NCBI RefSeq assembly: GCF_963583255.1
Contig: NC_084813.1
Coordinates: 5,876,001 to 5,940,000 of the forward strand
DNA length: 64,000 nucleotides
Origin: Pyrus communis
Taxonomy: Eukaryota > Streptophyta > Magnoliopsida > Rosales > Rosaceae
Direction of reading: 5' to 3'
The notes beneath the pieces are model-generated. The model searched no databases. It had not been told where the DNA came from and worked only from the letters and a program-made list of their open reading frames with translations. Shown here piece after piece: positions 20,940 to 31,747 of the stretch. The position numbers were made by a program, and so were the translations under genes. The stretch's first letter is position 1. Every line of letters begins with the position of its first letter.

Positions 20940-21684
20940 AAACTACTTCTTTCCCACATACACTGGCGGATACAAAACTACTTCTGTTCTGGCAAACACA
21001 GCAACTCAGCCTAATAGCGCACTGGGGGCAAACAAGTACCAAAATGACACACCAACCCAAACTAGAGGCATGTCTTGTTCATATCACTCTAGACAATTTA
21101 ATACTAGAGCAGCACATCAACAGTAGCCGAACATTACAGACTTAGTGGTCCAATTCCTCATGATGTGCACAACTTAGCCCAAGCCGGCCCTAACTCCGTG
21201 CTCATAGATGTGCCTACTTAATCCACGGCTCCCGGTAGCCCTTGATCTGTCACCAAGGCTCCTAACCGTGTCGATTTTGCACCGCGGTTCCCAGCCATGC
21301 CAGTCTTGCCCTATTGCTTCTAATTGCACCAAGCCCATAGCACTTAAAACTTCAAAGCATCCAATGACGGAGCAGAAGACAAGGCTTTATTAGCAGCCTC
21401 TGCTAGCAAAAGATTTAGAGGTGAAAAAGCTTGTAATTCATTCAGATTCTCAGCTGATCACCAACCAAGCCTCAGAATGGCACACGACGAAACATTTAAT
21501 GATGGGGTAATACTTGAAGAAAGTCTGGGAGTAGCTCACCGCACTTCCCACGTACACCTTTACATGGGTTTCACAAGCAGTTCGAAGTCTCAAGTAAATC
21601 GTCGAACAAAACCTCATAGGCTGAGGATTATTTTAGTTGTTTAGCAATCAGGTTTTCCTCAGCTACACTCATAACAACGATTTC

Positions 21685-22155
21685 CATGCTCTCCAATGTA
21701 AGAAGGTAAACCAATTTCCCGACACCCATCTGGGTAAGCTCTCCATTGAGAGAGGGTAAACTAATTGCTCTCAAGTGCGATAGAGTAAACCAATTTCCCA
21801 ACACTTGTATGGGTCTGCTTTCCAGTGCGAGAGGACAAACTAATTGCTCTCCAGTGCGAGATGGTAAACTAATTCCCTCACACCTATCTGGGTCTGCTTT
21901 CCAATGCTACATGGTAAACTAATCGCTCCCCAGTGCAAAAGGGTAAACTAATTCCTCGACACCCATCCGGGTCTGCTTTCTAGTGCTAGAGGATAAACCA
22001 ATTGATCTTCAATGCAAGAGGGTAAACTAATTCCCCAACACTCATCTGCATCTGCTCTCCGGTGCAAGAGGATAAGCTAATTACTCTCCACTGCAAGAAG
22101 GTAAATTAATTCCCCGACACCCATCTGGGTCTGTTCTCCAATGCGAGAAGGCTAC
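21685..22155 (+). repeat. minisatellite inside the non-autonomous element, ~95-bp higher-order unit
   Basis: The cycle is CTCTCCAGTGCGAGAGGGTA, AACTAATT, (CCCCGACACCCATCTGGGTCTG), CTTTCCAGTGC..., so that two half-units of about 40-55 bases alternate; about five higher-order units are present. They differ by point changes at most positions, so the array is not recent. CACCCATCTGGGT within the unit is a short palindrome. Confidence 0.88.
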
Positions 22156-22717
22156 ACCTCAAAAGATCGAATACTCAAAGGCCAGCTAAGCAGCAAATGG
22201 TCAGGGGGCAGCAGCCACTTCGCACTCAACAGTTCATTCATTTGACACTTTATCTTCAACAACTCCGATCTTTGCAGCTTCATCCTTGATTACTCTATCT
22301 ATAGCAATTGAGAAATCAAACTCAAGCAGTTTCCTTATTCTTGGCAAGCAGCCCAGACATGGCAGCCCAAACCGTTGCCCATGCCACGCCACTTCCTCGG
22401 TTAATGCCGAGCCAGCCCTTGGCTTCAGTCAAGCCGAGCAGCATAAGTTGGGGCCGCTGCCACACCATCTCTTCGGCCTATGCCAAGCAGACTATTGACC
22501 CCTGCCAACCGAGTAGGGATAAATAATTACACTCCGAAGTTGATTTAATCCCCTACTTAAGGTAGGCTTAAATAGGCTTTGGAGGTGATTTATTTCCCTT
22601 TCCTAGAAGAATAGAATAATCTAATTCAAAGTCCAAGTGAGAATCTGCATCAAACTTGGAGATCTCTACACCTGCTGCTTTTTCTTGCGAGCAGCCCAGT
22701 AGGTATAGGGGCATTTG

Positions 22718-23285
22718 TGGAGCCAAAAACAATCAAGAAAATTATGGAGGCAACACGTGTACTTTAAGGTAAAAAGGACAAAATTACCCTCGAGGTACAC
22801 CGGGATTCCCACACGCATGCAACGGATAATAACGACTCAATCAAGGAAGAGTCAAAGGTGATCAAAATGGTATTTATTCAAAATCCTCTCATCATTCCTT
22901 ATCAAATCATCACCCATGAGGTAACTCCCAATTATTCTTTTCAAATTGAGATTAATTACCAAATTAATTGCAAGATATTATTTGACATAATATCTTGCAA
23001 TTATATTCAAAATACCACCATAAGTGGCCGGTCTCTATTTCTCCAAATAGGGCCAGCCACATCCCTATATATAGTCTCATTTCTCTACCAAAAAGCTAAG
23101 CTCATTCTCTCCCTAAAAATTCCTAAACACTTTCTCTCTCAAATTCTAACTTTGGCATCAGAGATTCTTCAGCCAAAGCCCCCCATTCATCGTGGGCACA
23201 TGAGGCTTTTGGCCTTAATCTTAGGTGTTATTATTTTGCAGGTGCATTTTCGTCAAATGAGAAGACGGCAGAAATTGGATCAACA
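22718..23285 (+). repeat. 3' LTR of the non-autonomous element
   Basis: It starts TGGAGCCAAAAACAATCAAG and ends AGAAATTGGATCAACA. It carries the same TATATATAG box near 23064. Fourteen bases separate it from the Copia LTR that follows. Confidence 0.82.
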
Positions 23286-23299
23286 ATTGTCATGGAGAT

Positions 23300-23471
23300 T
23301 GTTAGAGAAACAAGTCTGATTCATAACCTTGATTTCTCCACCATGGTTTTCTGTATTTGTAATTACCATTAGCCTAATTATATATAATGCACAATTAAGC
23401 ACTAGATTAAATATAGTTAGTCATCCTTGTATATAGCCCAGGATCAATCACAAATCCTTCATAATTTTGCA
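23300..23471 (+). repeat. 5' LTR of the Copia relic, 172 bp, and primer-binding site
   Basis: It begins TGTTAGAGAAACAAG and ends CTTCATAATTTTGCA. TGGTATCAACC (23472-23482) follows immediately, matching the tRNA-Met primer site used by many plant Copia elements. A short LTR is normal for this group. Confidence 0.7.
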
Positions 23472-23518
23472 TGGTATCAACCATTCATTTCCTTCTTATG
23501 AAGAATTTCTGATTATCC

Positions 23519-24172
23519 TTGTCAATCATCATGGTTACTCTTTCTTCTACTTTCGTCACTGTCTCCTCTATTTCCCTCACCTCTCTCTCTCTTACACCTA
23601 AGAACTTTTCAAAGTGGATGAACATAACTACCTTCACTGACTCCAAAAAAATCAAACCCTTCCTCATTGGCATAGATCTCTGGAAATTCGTTAGCAGCTC
23701 TCACCCTCATCTTCCATGCACCACCACTCCTCTACTAGCCACAGAATTTGATTCTACCTCGAAATCTGATTCCCCTTCTCACTGCACCAAATCCTTCCTG
23801 CATAGCCTTGTATTGTCAAGACCAACTCGTGGTGAGCTATCTCACCACCACCTTCACCAATATATGTCATTGGTCTCACTTTTGGACTTGATGCCTCCAA
23901 ACAAATATGGGATTTCTTCCACAACCATTATTCTCAGGTAAAATCAATTGATAATTACCTGCAACACACTAAAACCCTGGCCGATTCTCTAGCCACCATT
24001 GACTCCCCATCCAGAGCAAAGAACTCGTCACCACTGTGCTTCGTGGCCTAGGACTGGACTATGCCATGTCTACCACAATAATACTTCAGTTCCCACATCT
24101 TCTCGAATTATCAGAACTTTGATCTTGAATCCTTTTTTTTTAGAGCCAACAGTCGTAGAAGACTTCCAACAT
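23519..24172 (+). pseudogene. Copia gag, 5' part, fossil
   Basis: The frame from 23519 has LTPKNFSKWMNITTFTDSKK then IKPFLIG, the 'N(F/Y)..W.......L....L..(F/I)(I/L)G' pattern at the N terminus of Copia gag (UBN2-type). After about 23940 it continues with a frameshift: IDNYLQHTKTLADSLATI matches the 'V..YL...K.L.D.LA..G' helix of the same domain. Two stops precede the Gypsy insertion at 24173. Confidence 0.65.
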
Positions 24173-24439
24173 TGGTATGCCCAATCGGTTCTAGTTGGCT
24201 TAAAATGGTAATTTTAATAGAAAAAATAGTGTAGGATTTAAAAGAGGAAAGGGAAAGAAGAGTTGAGGAAAAAGAGGCAATTTTATTTCTTCATTCATGG
24301 TCATTTTCTGCTCTCATTATTACATATTTATACTCTTCATAAAAGGGAAAAACCCTAGCTACTTGGACCTCAAGAAAGAAGGCTGGTATGGGCCGGTTGC
24401 AAAAGGAGATGTAGTGGGCTCAAGTAAATGGGCTTAACA
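24173..24439 (-). repeat. 3' LTR of the chromovirus
   Basis: 267 bp. The minus strand starts TGTTAAGCCCATTTACTTG and ends TGGGCATACCA. Its plus-strand left neighbour is the AACAT duplication. Confidence 0.93.
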
Positions 24440-24469
24440 ACTCCCCCCTCTTGAGAATATGCCTGAACT

Positions 24470-25700
24470 CAAGACATGAAGTTGGGGTGATAGGCCAAGA
24501 TGTCGTCAACTTCCTCCCAGGTGGCGTCTTTGGTAGGTAGGCCAACCCATTGAATTAGCCATTTTGTAATAGCCTTATTATTATTATTTTTTTCTTGAAC
24601 ATGCCCTTGTCTAACACTTTTTCTGGTTGCCAATGTAGAAACTCAGTGGAGTCTATATAAGGCAAATATGACAATGGAGGAGAAGCATTATCAATCTTTT
24701 GTTTGAGGAGAGACATATGAAAGACGGGGTGGATTTTGGAGTCTGCAGGTAGACGAAGTTGATATGTTATGGAATCAATGCGCTTAGTTATCTGAAAAGG
24801 TTTATAGAACTTAGGTGCCAGCTTGTTTGTTGTTCGAGTAGCCACTGATTGTTAGCGGTATGGTTGAAGCTTCAGGTAAACCCAGTCGCCCACGTTAAAT
24901 TCCTGCTCAGTTCTCTTGTTATCATAGACTTGTTTCATTATGTTCTGTGCAAGCTGCAAACTTGTTCTCAGGAGACTGATTAATTTGTCTTTATCTTGTA
25001 GTGCAACATCAATCGAGTGTACCATCATGGAACCGAGCATATACACGTGAATGGTTGGTTGTTCAATACAGTAAACAGCGTGATATGGAGACAATTTGAT
25101 GGCAGATTAGAAGCTTGTATTATACCACCATTTAGTTTATGGAAAGACATAAGACCATTTGGTAGGTTTGTCTGTTGAGAAACATCGAAGATAATGTTCC
25201 AATGTGCGGTTAAGGACTTCCGTTTGAGGGTGGTAAGCTAAACTTAGGCAAAGCTTGTTGCCTTGGTGTTTAAAGAACTCTTGCCAAAAGTTACTGATGA
25301 AAATTGGGTCACGATTCGAAACGATCGACTTGGGCATGCCATGGAGTCAGAAAACCTCCTTGATAAAAGTGTCAGCTACAGAGGCAGCTATGTATAGATG
25401 CTTCAATGGTATAAAGTGGCCATACTTCGATAGGAAATCGACGACAGCTAGGATCACAGTGTACCCATTGGAAAGAATGAGCCCTTCGACAAAATTAAGA
25501 CCGATGTCCTGCCATATGCCAGCAGGGATGGGCAAGGGCTACAGCAACCCAGGAGGGAGTATATTCTCAATATTTTGGTAATGACATTCTATGCATTCAG
25601 CCACAAATTTTTTTGTTTCCTTCCTTATTCCTGGCCATAAAAAGTATCTTGAGAGTCTTTTGTATGTGCGAAGGAAGCCCTAATGATCACCTTGGAAAGA
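24470..25700 (-). pseudogene. chromovirus integrase and chromodomain, fossil
   Basis: Zinc-finger remnant near 25680-25580, catalytic core 25535-25137 ([33 protein letters not shown] where SDRDP is usual, [12 protein letters not shown]), then 25094-24852 (MSPYHAVYC). The C terminus reads FQITKRIDSITYQLRLP, FHMSLLKQ, WQPEKVLDKG and, near 24545-24480, IQWVGLPTKDATWEE: the W..L....ATWE pattern of a chromodomain, which defines chromoviruses and targets heterochromatin. Confidence 0.88.
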
Positions 25701-26099
25701 TGCATGGAATTCATCCAAGAGCTTAGGTCGCCATTATGATGTGAGTGGGACAAAGAACTATTGCTTGTAGTGCAGCACGTCATTTATAATTGAGAACATT
25801 TTGATTAAAGGGTTGGGGGCTGGAACTAAAAGGTTCCAAACTTTTTGCACTTCCAGATCATGCGCATATGACTATTGCAACTGAGGATTGCAATCAAATA
25901 TAGGGGTGGAGAGGCCCATTAAGAACATGAGTTCTTGTTGGCAGGAGAGAGTATCTGGAGCATTGTTTTGAGAACCGGGCCGATACTCGACTAAGTAGTT
26001 GTACCCCAACAATTTCACCAGCCATTTTTGTTTTTGTGGAGTTGTAATTTGTTGTTCCAGAAAGTGTTTGATTGGTTAATGGTCAGTGATGATGCGGAA

Positions 26100-27130
26100 G
26101 TGCTAGCCTAATAGATAAGGACGCTAATGTTGCACTACAAAGACGATTACTAGCATTTCCTTGTCGTAAGTGGACAGGCCAATGGTATGCCTTGAAAGTG
26201 CTTTGCTAAGATATGCAATTGGATGACCATCTTGGCTTAAAATAGCCCCAATACCACTGCATGATGCATTAGTTTCAACGACAAATTGCTTTGAAAAATC
26301 TGGTAGTGCTAGCACCGGTGTTGTTGATAAAGCACACTTTAATGCTTTGAAGGCCTTAAGGGAATCAAGAAACCATGAGAAACTGCCCTGTTTTAACATG
26401 TTTGCTAAGGGCTTGGCAATTAGTCCGTAATGCTCGGTAATAACTTGTTAATCCAAGGAAACCTCTAAGGCCCTTGAGCAATATTGGTTGTGGCCAGTCT
26501 ATAATGGCCTTTATCTTTGATGGATTGACAACAACTCCACTGCCAGAGTTTGTATGGCCCAAATAAACAATTTGTTCTTTGCCAAATAAGCTCTTACTTA
26601 GTTTGACCTTCAAGCTATGATTAGACAAAATCTCGAAAATTGTCTCCAAATGGGAGAGGTGAGATACTATTGAAGGATTATAGACAAGTATGTCATAAAA
26701 ATAAAAAATAAAAAAAAACTAAGAAAAATTTTCGTAAGTAATGACGGAAAATAGAATTCATTAAAGATTGAAATATTGCAGGTGCATTTGATAAGCCAAA
26801 AGGCATTACCGTGAATTCGTAGTGGCCGTCATGGGTAGGGAAAGTTATCTTTGCAATGTCTTTGGTGCTCATGCGTATTTGGTGGTAATTGGATCTGAGG
26901 TCCAGTTTTGAAAAAATGGTTGCTCAATTTAATTCATCTAGAAGTTCATCCACTACTGGTATAGGAAAACGGTCCTTGATAGTTATTGTGTTCCAGGCGC
27001 GATAATCAATACATAAGCGTCATGTTTCATCCTTCTTCTTGACAAGAATAATCAAGGAAGAAAATGGACTTGAACTTGGGCAGATGACACCCAAATTCAA
27101 AAATTCCCACACTTGTTTTTCAATCTTAGC
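26100..27130 (-). pseudogene. chromovirus reverse transcriptase and RNase H, fossil
   Basis: RT pieces 27120-26700 are read with stops. The catalytic region near 26689-26700 reads FYDILVY where family members have a YDD/FDD box, so one catalytic Asp is lost. Then comes HLETIFEILSNHSLKVKLSK and LGHTNSGSGVVV (26649-26500), the 'connection' LRGFLGLTSYYR, and RNase H with VVETNASCSGIGAILSQDG and IAYLSKALS (26330-26190). It is inactive. Confidence 0.88.
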
Positions 27131-27448
27131 CTTATGACAATGGGGATACTAATATAGGTAAACATTGATAAGGTTCGTATTTGCCAGTAGGGGTATTTTG
27201 TGGTCTATTCATCTTTTGGGTGGAAGGATTGATAGAGTGGCGAAAATGTGTTTGTATTAATGGATGAGGGATATAATGGCAAAATGAGTGTCCATGGGTG
27301 GGTTTATCTGGTGAAGTTATGGAGGCTAAGAGAGAGTATGGATTGCTCATTAAATGGTCCACCCTGTGGCTTGTAGGAACAAGGATGATGAAGGTGTCAA
27401 GCTTTGAAGGGTGTAAGTTTTTCCTCCAACCGAGAATTCCATTGTTTT

Positions 27449-27802
27449 CTATTTGAAATGACAACCAATAAATCCCAAGGATTCCAACCATTCTGCACCC
27501 AAAATGAGATCACAACCCGGCATATTCAGTAAGAAGAATGACCCGTACAACGTATAATCTTGTATTTTTAGAGTCACACCCATGACACGTTTGGAGGAAT
27601 AACGGTCATGTGATGCGGTAGTTAATTTCACGGGCTCGATCAGTTCTACAGGCAAACCCAGTTGTTCAACAATGTGGGGATTCAGGAAGTTGCATGCGGC
27701 TCCGGAATCGATCAGGAATGTGATGGACTTAGAGGAAATTAAGCATTTCAAGCGCATTGGTCTACCTATACTGATACCAAGGATTGAAAAAAGCTCAAGC
27801 AT
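27449..27802 (-). pseudogene. chromovirus aspartic protease
   Basis: An open frame of 117 codons with the catalytic FLIDSGAACNFL and, 50 residues later, the ILGAEWLESLG flap/terminal motif. This is the best-kept domain of the element; it processes Gag-Pol in active relatives. Confidence 0.85.
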
Positions 27803-27899
27803 GTGACAAGAGGGTTCTTCGTCGACAGTGGTTTCATCTCAACAATCATGGAATTTCAGGGAATCATCCTCAGACAGAGTAATGTCAAGCAGTACAAGC

Positions 27900-29333
27900 A
27901 GTGACGTTTTGCATTTGTGGGTAGGGGTATAAGGCTTGGTACAACCAAAACATTCATTTTTTTCTTTTTTTATCATACACCTCAGCTGGTGTTAGGTGCT
28001 TAAAGGGGTCTTTAGGCAATGAGGTTTTCCTTGTTGTGGTTTTGTGATGGGTTATGTATGGAGGAATGGGAAGTGATGCTAGTGGATGGGTAAGGGCGAG
28101 GAAAATTGTGGTGGATATAACATTTGGCGTGAAGCTTAGTTTCAAAAATTTTGGCCAATTTCTGAGCTTTGTGTAAAGATTCCGATTCAAGAGCAAGAAT
28201 GTCGTAGTGAATGTCCTTTTTTAGACCGCCCAAGAACACATGTTTCAATTAGTTTTCAGTCCAATTAGTTACCCGGCAAGAAAGTCGTGTGAAATATGCC
28301 ATGTAATCATCCACATTGGTCCTTTGCTGAATGTGGGTAAACCGGGATTCAATATTTGCAAGATCACCATCCCCGAATCGTTGGAGCATCATTTCAACAA
28401 AAAGACTCCATTTGTCTCGATCATACCCGCTGCTCAAATCCTCTCATCCAGGTTGAGGCATCAGCTCCAAAATTGCAAGCAGCCACAAGTACTCATTGAT
28501 GAGGGGGTACCTTATAGTAGTCAAGGTAACGTTCTGCCATGGTTAACCAGCCGTATGGATCATTTCCATTAAATCGTGGCAGTTTCATTTTAATAGCTTT
28601 AAAATGGGGATGGGGGTTCTAGGGAGGTGGGTTACTTAATATGGAAGGGGGGTGGTGAAGAGTTGGGTGCTGTAAAGGGAATTAAGTGGAAAGGTTGTGA
28701 GTGTGCTAAGAAAGAAGATGGGGTGTATAGTGTGAAAAGTAAGGAAGAGCCATATTGATAAAAGGTAGGGTTGGGGCGGCTGGTTGTAGTCGTGGGAACA
28801 GAGGTAGGTCGAGGGGTGGTGGTGTAAGTGGGAAGTAAGGCTAGGCTTGGGGAAAGTGGGTTGAAAAGGCTCATACTTGACGACTGAGCACTGAATGGCA
28901 CAAAAATTGAGTGAAATGAAGGGGATGGGTTAGAGTTACAGGGACAGGGACCAAATGATGAAGTGGTTTGGTGTTGAGGTTGAAAGGGTGATGAAGAGGG
29001 GTTGGGTGTGTGTTGGGTGGTGATGTGGGTGGAGGTATGGGAAGGTAGAGGGCCCGATTTGAGGAGTCAGAGTTCATCAAGCATTAGGGATTGAAAAGCT
29101 ACAAAATATGAGGTCATATTGTTTTGAAAAGCTGTGTTAGAGGTGGTCAAGGTTTCGAGAGATTTCTGGAGATGGGTGTGTTGTGTTTCCAGGGCAGAGA
29201 TTAAGTCACCCAAGTTGTCGACTTGTGTTTGCAGGTGTTTTTGACGAACATCAGCCACAACAGCGACGGCGTCTGGATCAAAAATGGTGGAGTACGTGTT
29301 TTTGCCCATTGAATCGACAGGCTTTGATACCAA
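27900..29333 (-). pseudogene. chromovirus gag, fossil
   Basis: Begins MVSKPVDSMGKNTYSTI just inside the 5' LTR, with a coiled-coil-like segment (LGDLISALETQHTHLQKSLE), then a Pro/Ser/Thr-rich linker (29000-28650), the retrotrans_gag core near 28400-28250 (DDYMAYFTRLSCRV), KHVFLGGLKKDI, and the knuckle CFGCTKPYTPTHKC near 27950-27910. Frames change at least three times. Confidence 0.8.
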
Positions 29334-29334
29334 T

Positions 29335-29608
29335 TGGTATGCCCAATCAATTCAGGTTGGCTGAAAATGGTAATTTTAACAGAAAAAAAAAAAACAGTGC
29401 ATGAATTTAAAAGAGGAAAAGGAAATAAGATTTGAGGAAAAAGAGGCAGCTTTAATTCATCATTCATGGTCCTTTTCTGTTCTCATTATTACATATTTAT
29501 ACTCTTTATAAAAGGGAAAAACCCTAGCTACTTGGACCTAAGGAAATAAGGCCGGTACAGGCCAGTTGCAAGAGGAGAAGTAGTGGGCGCAAGTAAATGG
29601 GCTTAACA
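29335..29608 (-). repeat. 5' LTR of the chromovirus
   Basis: 274 bp, same ends as the 3' LTR. It contains TATAAATA on the minus strand at about 29497-29504 as a promoter candidate (also present in the 3' LTR near 24336). Confidence 0.93.
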
Positions 29609-29613
29609 AACAT

Positions 29614-30034
29614 CATGTCCTCTTGGTGGCTCAATTCTTTTAGGAGTGCAATCTGAAGGACATTGGGATCATTTCACCGGCATCCGTGGTTACAATCACT
29701 GCACTCACCAAGTGGTCGAGGTGGTGGTTCTAAAAGGGGTCGTGGTCACTATTAGTAACCACAACAACAGCATGCCAATCCCTAAGGTTTTGATTGGGCA
29801 GACCCCAACCTCTTCACCAACCCACGTCGCAGGCACCACAGTAACCCAATTATCCTTATTTCTCTCCAAATTTCCCTCAACTAAATTATGTTGCCCTTGG
29901 AATTTTAGGCCTAGCAAGTATCCCACTTGTAACACCAATCAACACGTCCAGGCTACCTATCACCAACGTTACTCTGGCCAGAGACATTCCCACATTTTTT
30001 CGACTTTATGCAACCAATACACAATAATTGGTAT
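29614..30034 (+). pseudogene. Copia gag, 3' part, fossil
   Basis: After the Gypsy element, gag resumes: a Gly/Arg/Ser-rich stretch (GRGGGSKRGRG-like, 29705-29750) is typical of the basic region before the knuckle. The frame ends at 30023-30034 in NNWY, the residues that start Copia protease, where the hAT element begins. A clear CCHC knuckle is not readable. Confidence 0.6.
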
Positions 30035-30137
30035 CAATTTTATAAAAATCGACCTAGGCAGTGAAGGCCCACTGCGATTTAGTGCAAATTGTTTCGAAAA
30101 ATGGGTCTAAAGCTAGGCGGTTAATTTTTTTTTATTA

Positions 30138-30140
<3 letters not shown>

Positions 30141-30190
<50 letters not shown>
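30141..30190 (+). repeat. (GT)25 microsatellite
   Basis: Uninterrupted GT dinucleotides followed by a poly-T run, inside foldback element B. It is a likely polymorphic marker. Confidence 0.98.
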
Positions 30191-30193
<3 letters not shown>

Positions 30194-30674
30194 TTTTTCT
30201 TTTTTAGTGTCATAGTGGTATACTTATGGAAATGGTGTACCTAATTTAAAAAGGATGGATTGACTACAAGTTCATCCAATTGTGAAATGAATTGGAGCAG
30301 TTTTAAGGGGATATATACAAAGAAAAGAAATAAACTAGATACAACAAGGTTAAATAATTTAGTCTATGTCAAACCAATGCAAGGGTCATGAACAAGAAAA
30401 TTTTAGTCTATCATCCAAGAATACTTTTCATTATGATTATATGCTTACTGTTTTTTAAATATTAAACTTGTTGGATGGATGTACTTTGTATATTCTTCTA
30501 TTTCTATTTTTGCATTTTATCATTCTTTTATTATCCATAAAAGTATAATTTTTTTCGTTAAGTGTAAATAAACACTTATTTACAAGATATATAATAAATT
30601 TACATAAATCAGCTTAGGCGCTAGGTCCCTGCCCGCCAGCCAAGCGCTAGACCCCTGATCGCCACCCGACTAGA

Positions 30675-31716
30675 CAGTGGCAAATCCACAGAGGGACCTG
30701 GGAGGTCCCAGGACCCCTCAAAGACGCCTGAATGGTTGCTTGAAATTTTCTGGGAACTCTGTGCAGTTACAACTGCGGCGTCATGATGGGGAAGAAGACC
30801 GCCCAGAAGGAGAAAGAAATTTTGCCAATTTCAACCTTGGCCCAAAACGCATGTTTGGCCAAATGACTAAAACTTTTTTTTTTTTTATTAGTTTAAACAA
30901 CAGAAAAACGTTGCCGTTTGCTTTGATTTTGTTTTAATTCCCCAAGGCCTCTATTACTCTTCCTGAATCCCCATACCTTACCATCCCTTCCCCCATCCAA
31001 AACCTGAAACCCCCAATTTTCGCATGTCCAATCCTCAATTTCCCAATTCTCATAATCCTAAAATCCCACCCAATCTCATATTTTAATTTTACTCCAATAT
31101 CATATCCCAATTTGTTTTAAATCTCCACACCACCACCATTTGGTTCAAAATTCAAATAAGATTTTTTTGGTATTCTAATCTAATCTCAACTAAATTATAT
31201 TATATATTGATGGAGATTTTATAATCTATTATTGATATATTTTATTTTTGTATACTCATTTAATTATTGGAATTTTGTTTATTGATTAATTGGTATATGT
31301 TTTTGTGTTTTTTTTTATTAATATGTAGTGTATAGATAAGAAATATGGAAAAAAAATTCAAGCCAAAACCAATATCACGATCTATTTGTTTGGATAGTTC
31401 AAGTTCAAGACAAAATGAGTATGATATTCATTTGAATAATCTTGAGAGAGACCCTAGAAAAAGAATTCGAATGAAGGATTATTCTCCTAATATTCAAGAT
31501 GAGGTTCAAAGATCATATTTGCAAATGGAACATTTTTAGACTATGAAACTTCGTCATAGATGCTTGAATTAGATTTTATAGCTTGTAATGTTGTTTTACG
31601 TATGATTCATCAATAAAATGTATTATAATTTAACTTTTAAATGTTATTTTAATCTATAAAAATTTTTACCTTTGTTATTGGGACTCTCCGAGTTTAAAAT
31701 TCTAAATCCTTCATTG
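30675..31716 (+). mobile_element. internally deleted hAT relic with ZMYM1-like fragment
   Basis: It begins CAGTGGCAAATCC, a hAT-type end, and ends ...AAATCCTTCATTG. Flanks CGACTAGA (30667-30674) and CGACTAAC (31717-31724) match at 6 of 8 positions. Comparison with the undisturbed element A text (CCGCCCGACTAACGCC) shows that exactly this 8-bp site was duplicated. It carries a GGAGGTCCCAGGACCCC segment near its 5' end and the transposase-start fragment at 31345. Confidence 0.7.
31345..31539 (+). pseudogene. N-terminal fragment of ZMYM1-like (DUF4371-type) hAT transposase
   Basis: 64 codons: MEKKFKPKP...SSSSRQNEYD, then LERDPRKRIRMKDYSPN and IQDEVQRSYLQ. The 'L..DP..R..I.DY.PN..D.VRR.YLQ' pattern begins plant 'TTF-type zinc finger / zinc finger MYM-type protein 1-like' hAT proteins. 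In those the next residues are a PCQP zinc-finger start; here a stop follows within four codons, and no dimerisation domain is present. Confidence 0.72.
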
Positions 31717-31747
31717 CGACTAACACCTAACTTTTTTTAAAACCTTG

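Larger units (their letters stand above)
20365..23285 (+). mobile_element. non-autonomous LTR retrotransposon (LARD-like), about 2.9 kb
   Basis: Two direct LTRs of about 570 bp enclose 1.78 kb that has no gag or pol frame. The right LTR is preceded by a purine-leaning stretch (AGTAGGTATAGGGG). No clear tRNA primer-binding site follows the left LTR, and the 5-bp flanks (TGTAG and ATTGT) do not match, so the element is old, recombinant, or its ends are shifted. The inside carries a minisatellite. Sense orientation (+) is set by LTR polarity, shared with the solo LTR at 18687. Confidence 0.8.
24173..29608 (-). mobile_element. Ty3/Gypsy chromovirus, 5.4 kb, full-length but decayed
   Basis: Complete structure on the minus strand: 5' LTR (29335-29608), primer-binding site (minus strand TGGTATCAAAGC, 29321-29332), gag with CCHC-type knuckle, protease, RT-RNase H, integrase, chromodomain, 3' LTR (24173-24439). 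A perfect 5-bp target duplication, AACAT, flanks it (24168-24172 and 29609-29613). LTRs are about 270 bp and differ by roughly 10% by eye, so the insertion is not recent. Frames are broken in most domains and the RT active site is damaged. It is inserted in the Copia gag. Confidence 0.95.
30035..31747. mobile_element. hAT-type foldback element B, split by a second hAT relic
   Basis: The left end CAATTTTATAAAAATCGACC and the right end (reverse complement CAAGGTTTTAAAAAAAG) match the family of element A at 35349-35893, including TAGGCGGTTAATTTTTT and the GC-rich GCTTAGGCGCTAGG segment near the right end. The 8-bp flanks ATTGGTAT (30027-30034) and ATTGTTAT (31748-31755) agree at 7 of 8 positions. 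Without the nested insertion it is about 660 bp. No coding region belongs to it. Confidence 0.82.

Noticed and set aside
20878..21393. Small frames inside the non-autonomous LTR element as gag
   Set aside because: No gag motif, knuckle or homology; they overlap each other and end at random.
21680..22155. CRISPR-like array
   Set aside because: Units are diverged, spacers are part of the repeat, and the context is a plant LTR element; it is a minisatellite.
29183..30110. Plus-strand frames over the 5' LTR and gag of the chromovirus
   Set aside because: The coding motifs in 24.4-29.3 kb are all on the minus strand; the plus frames have none, except the Copia gag part after 29614.
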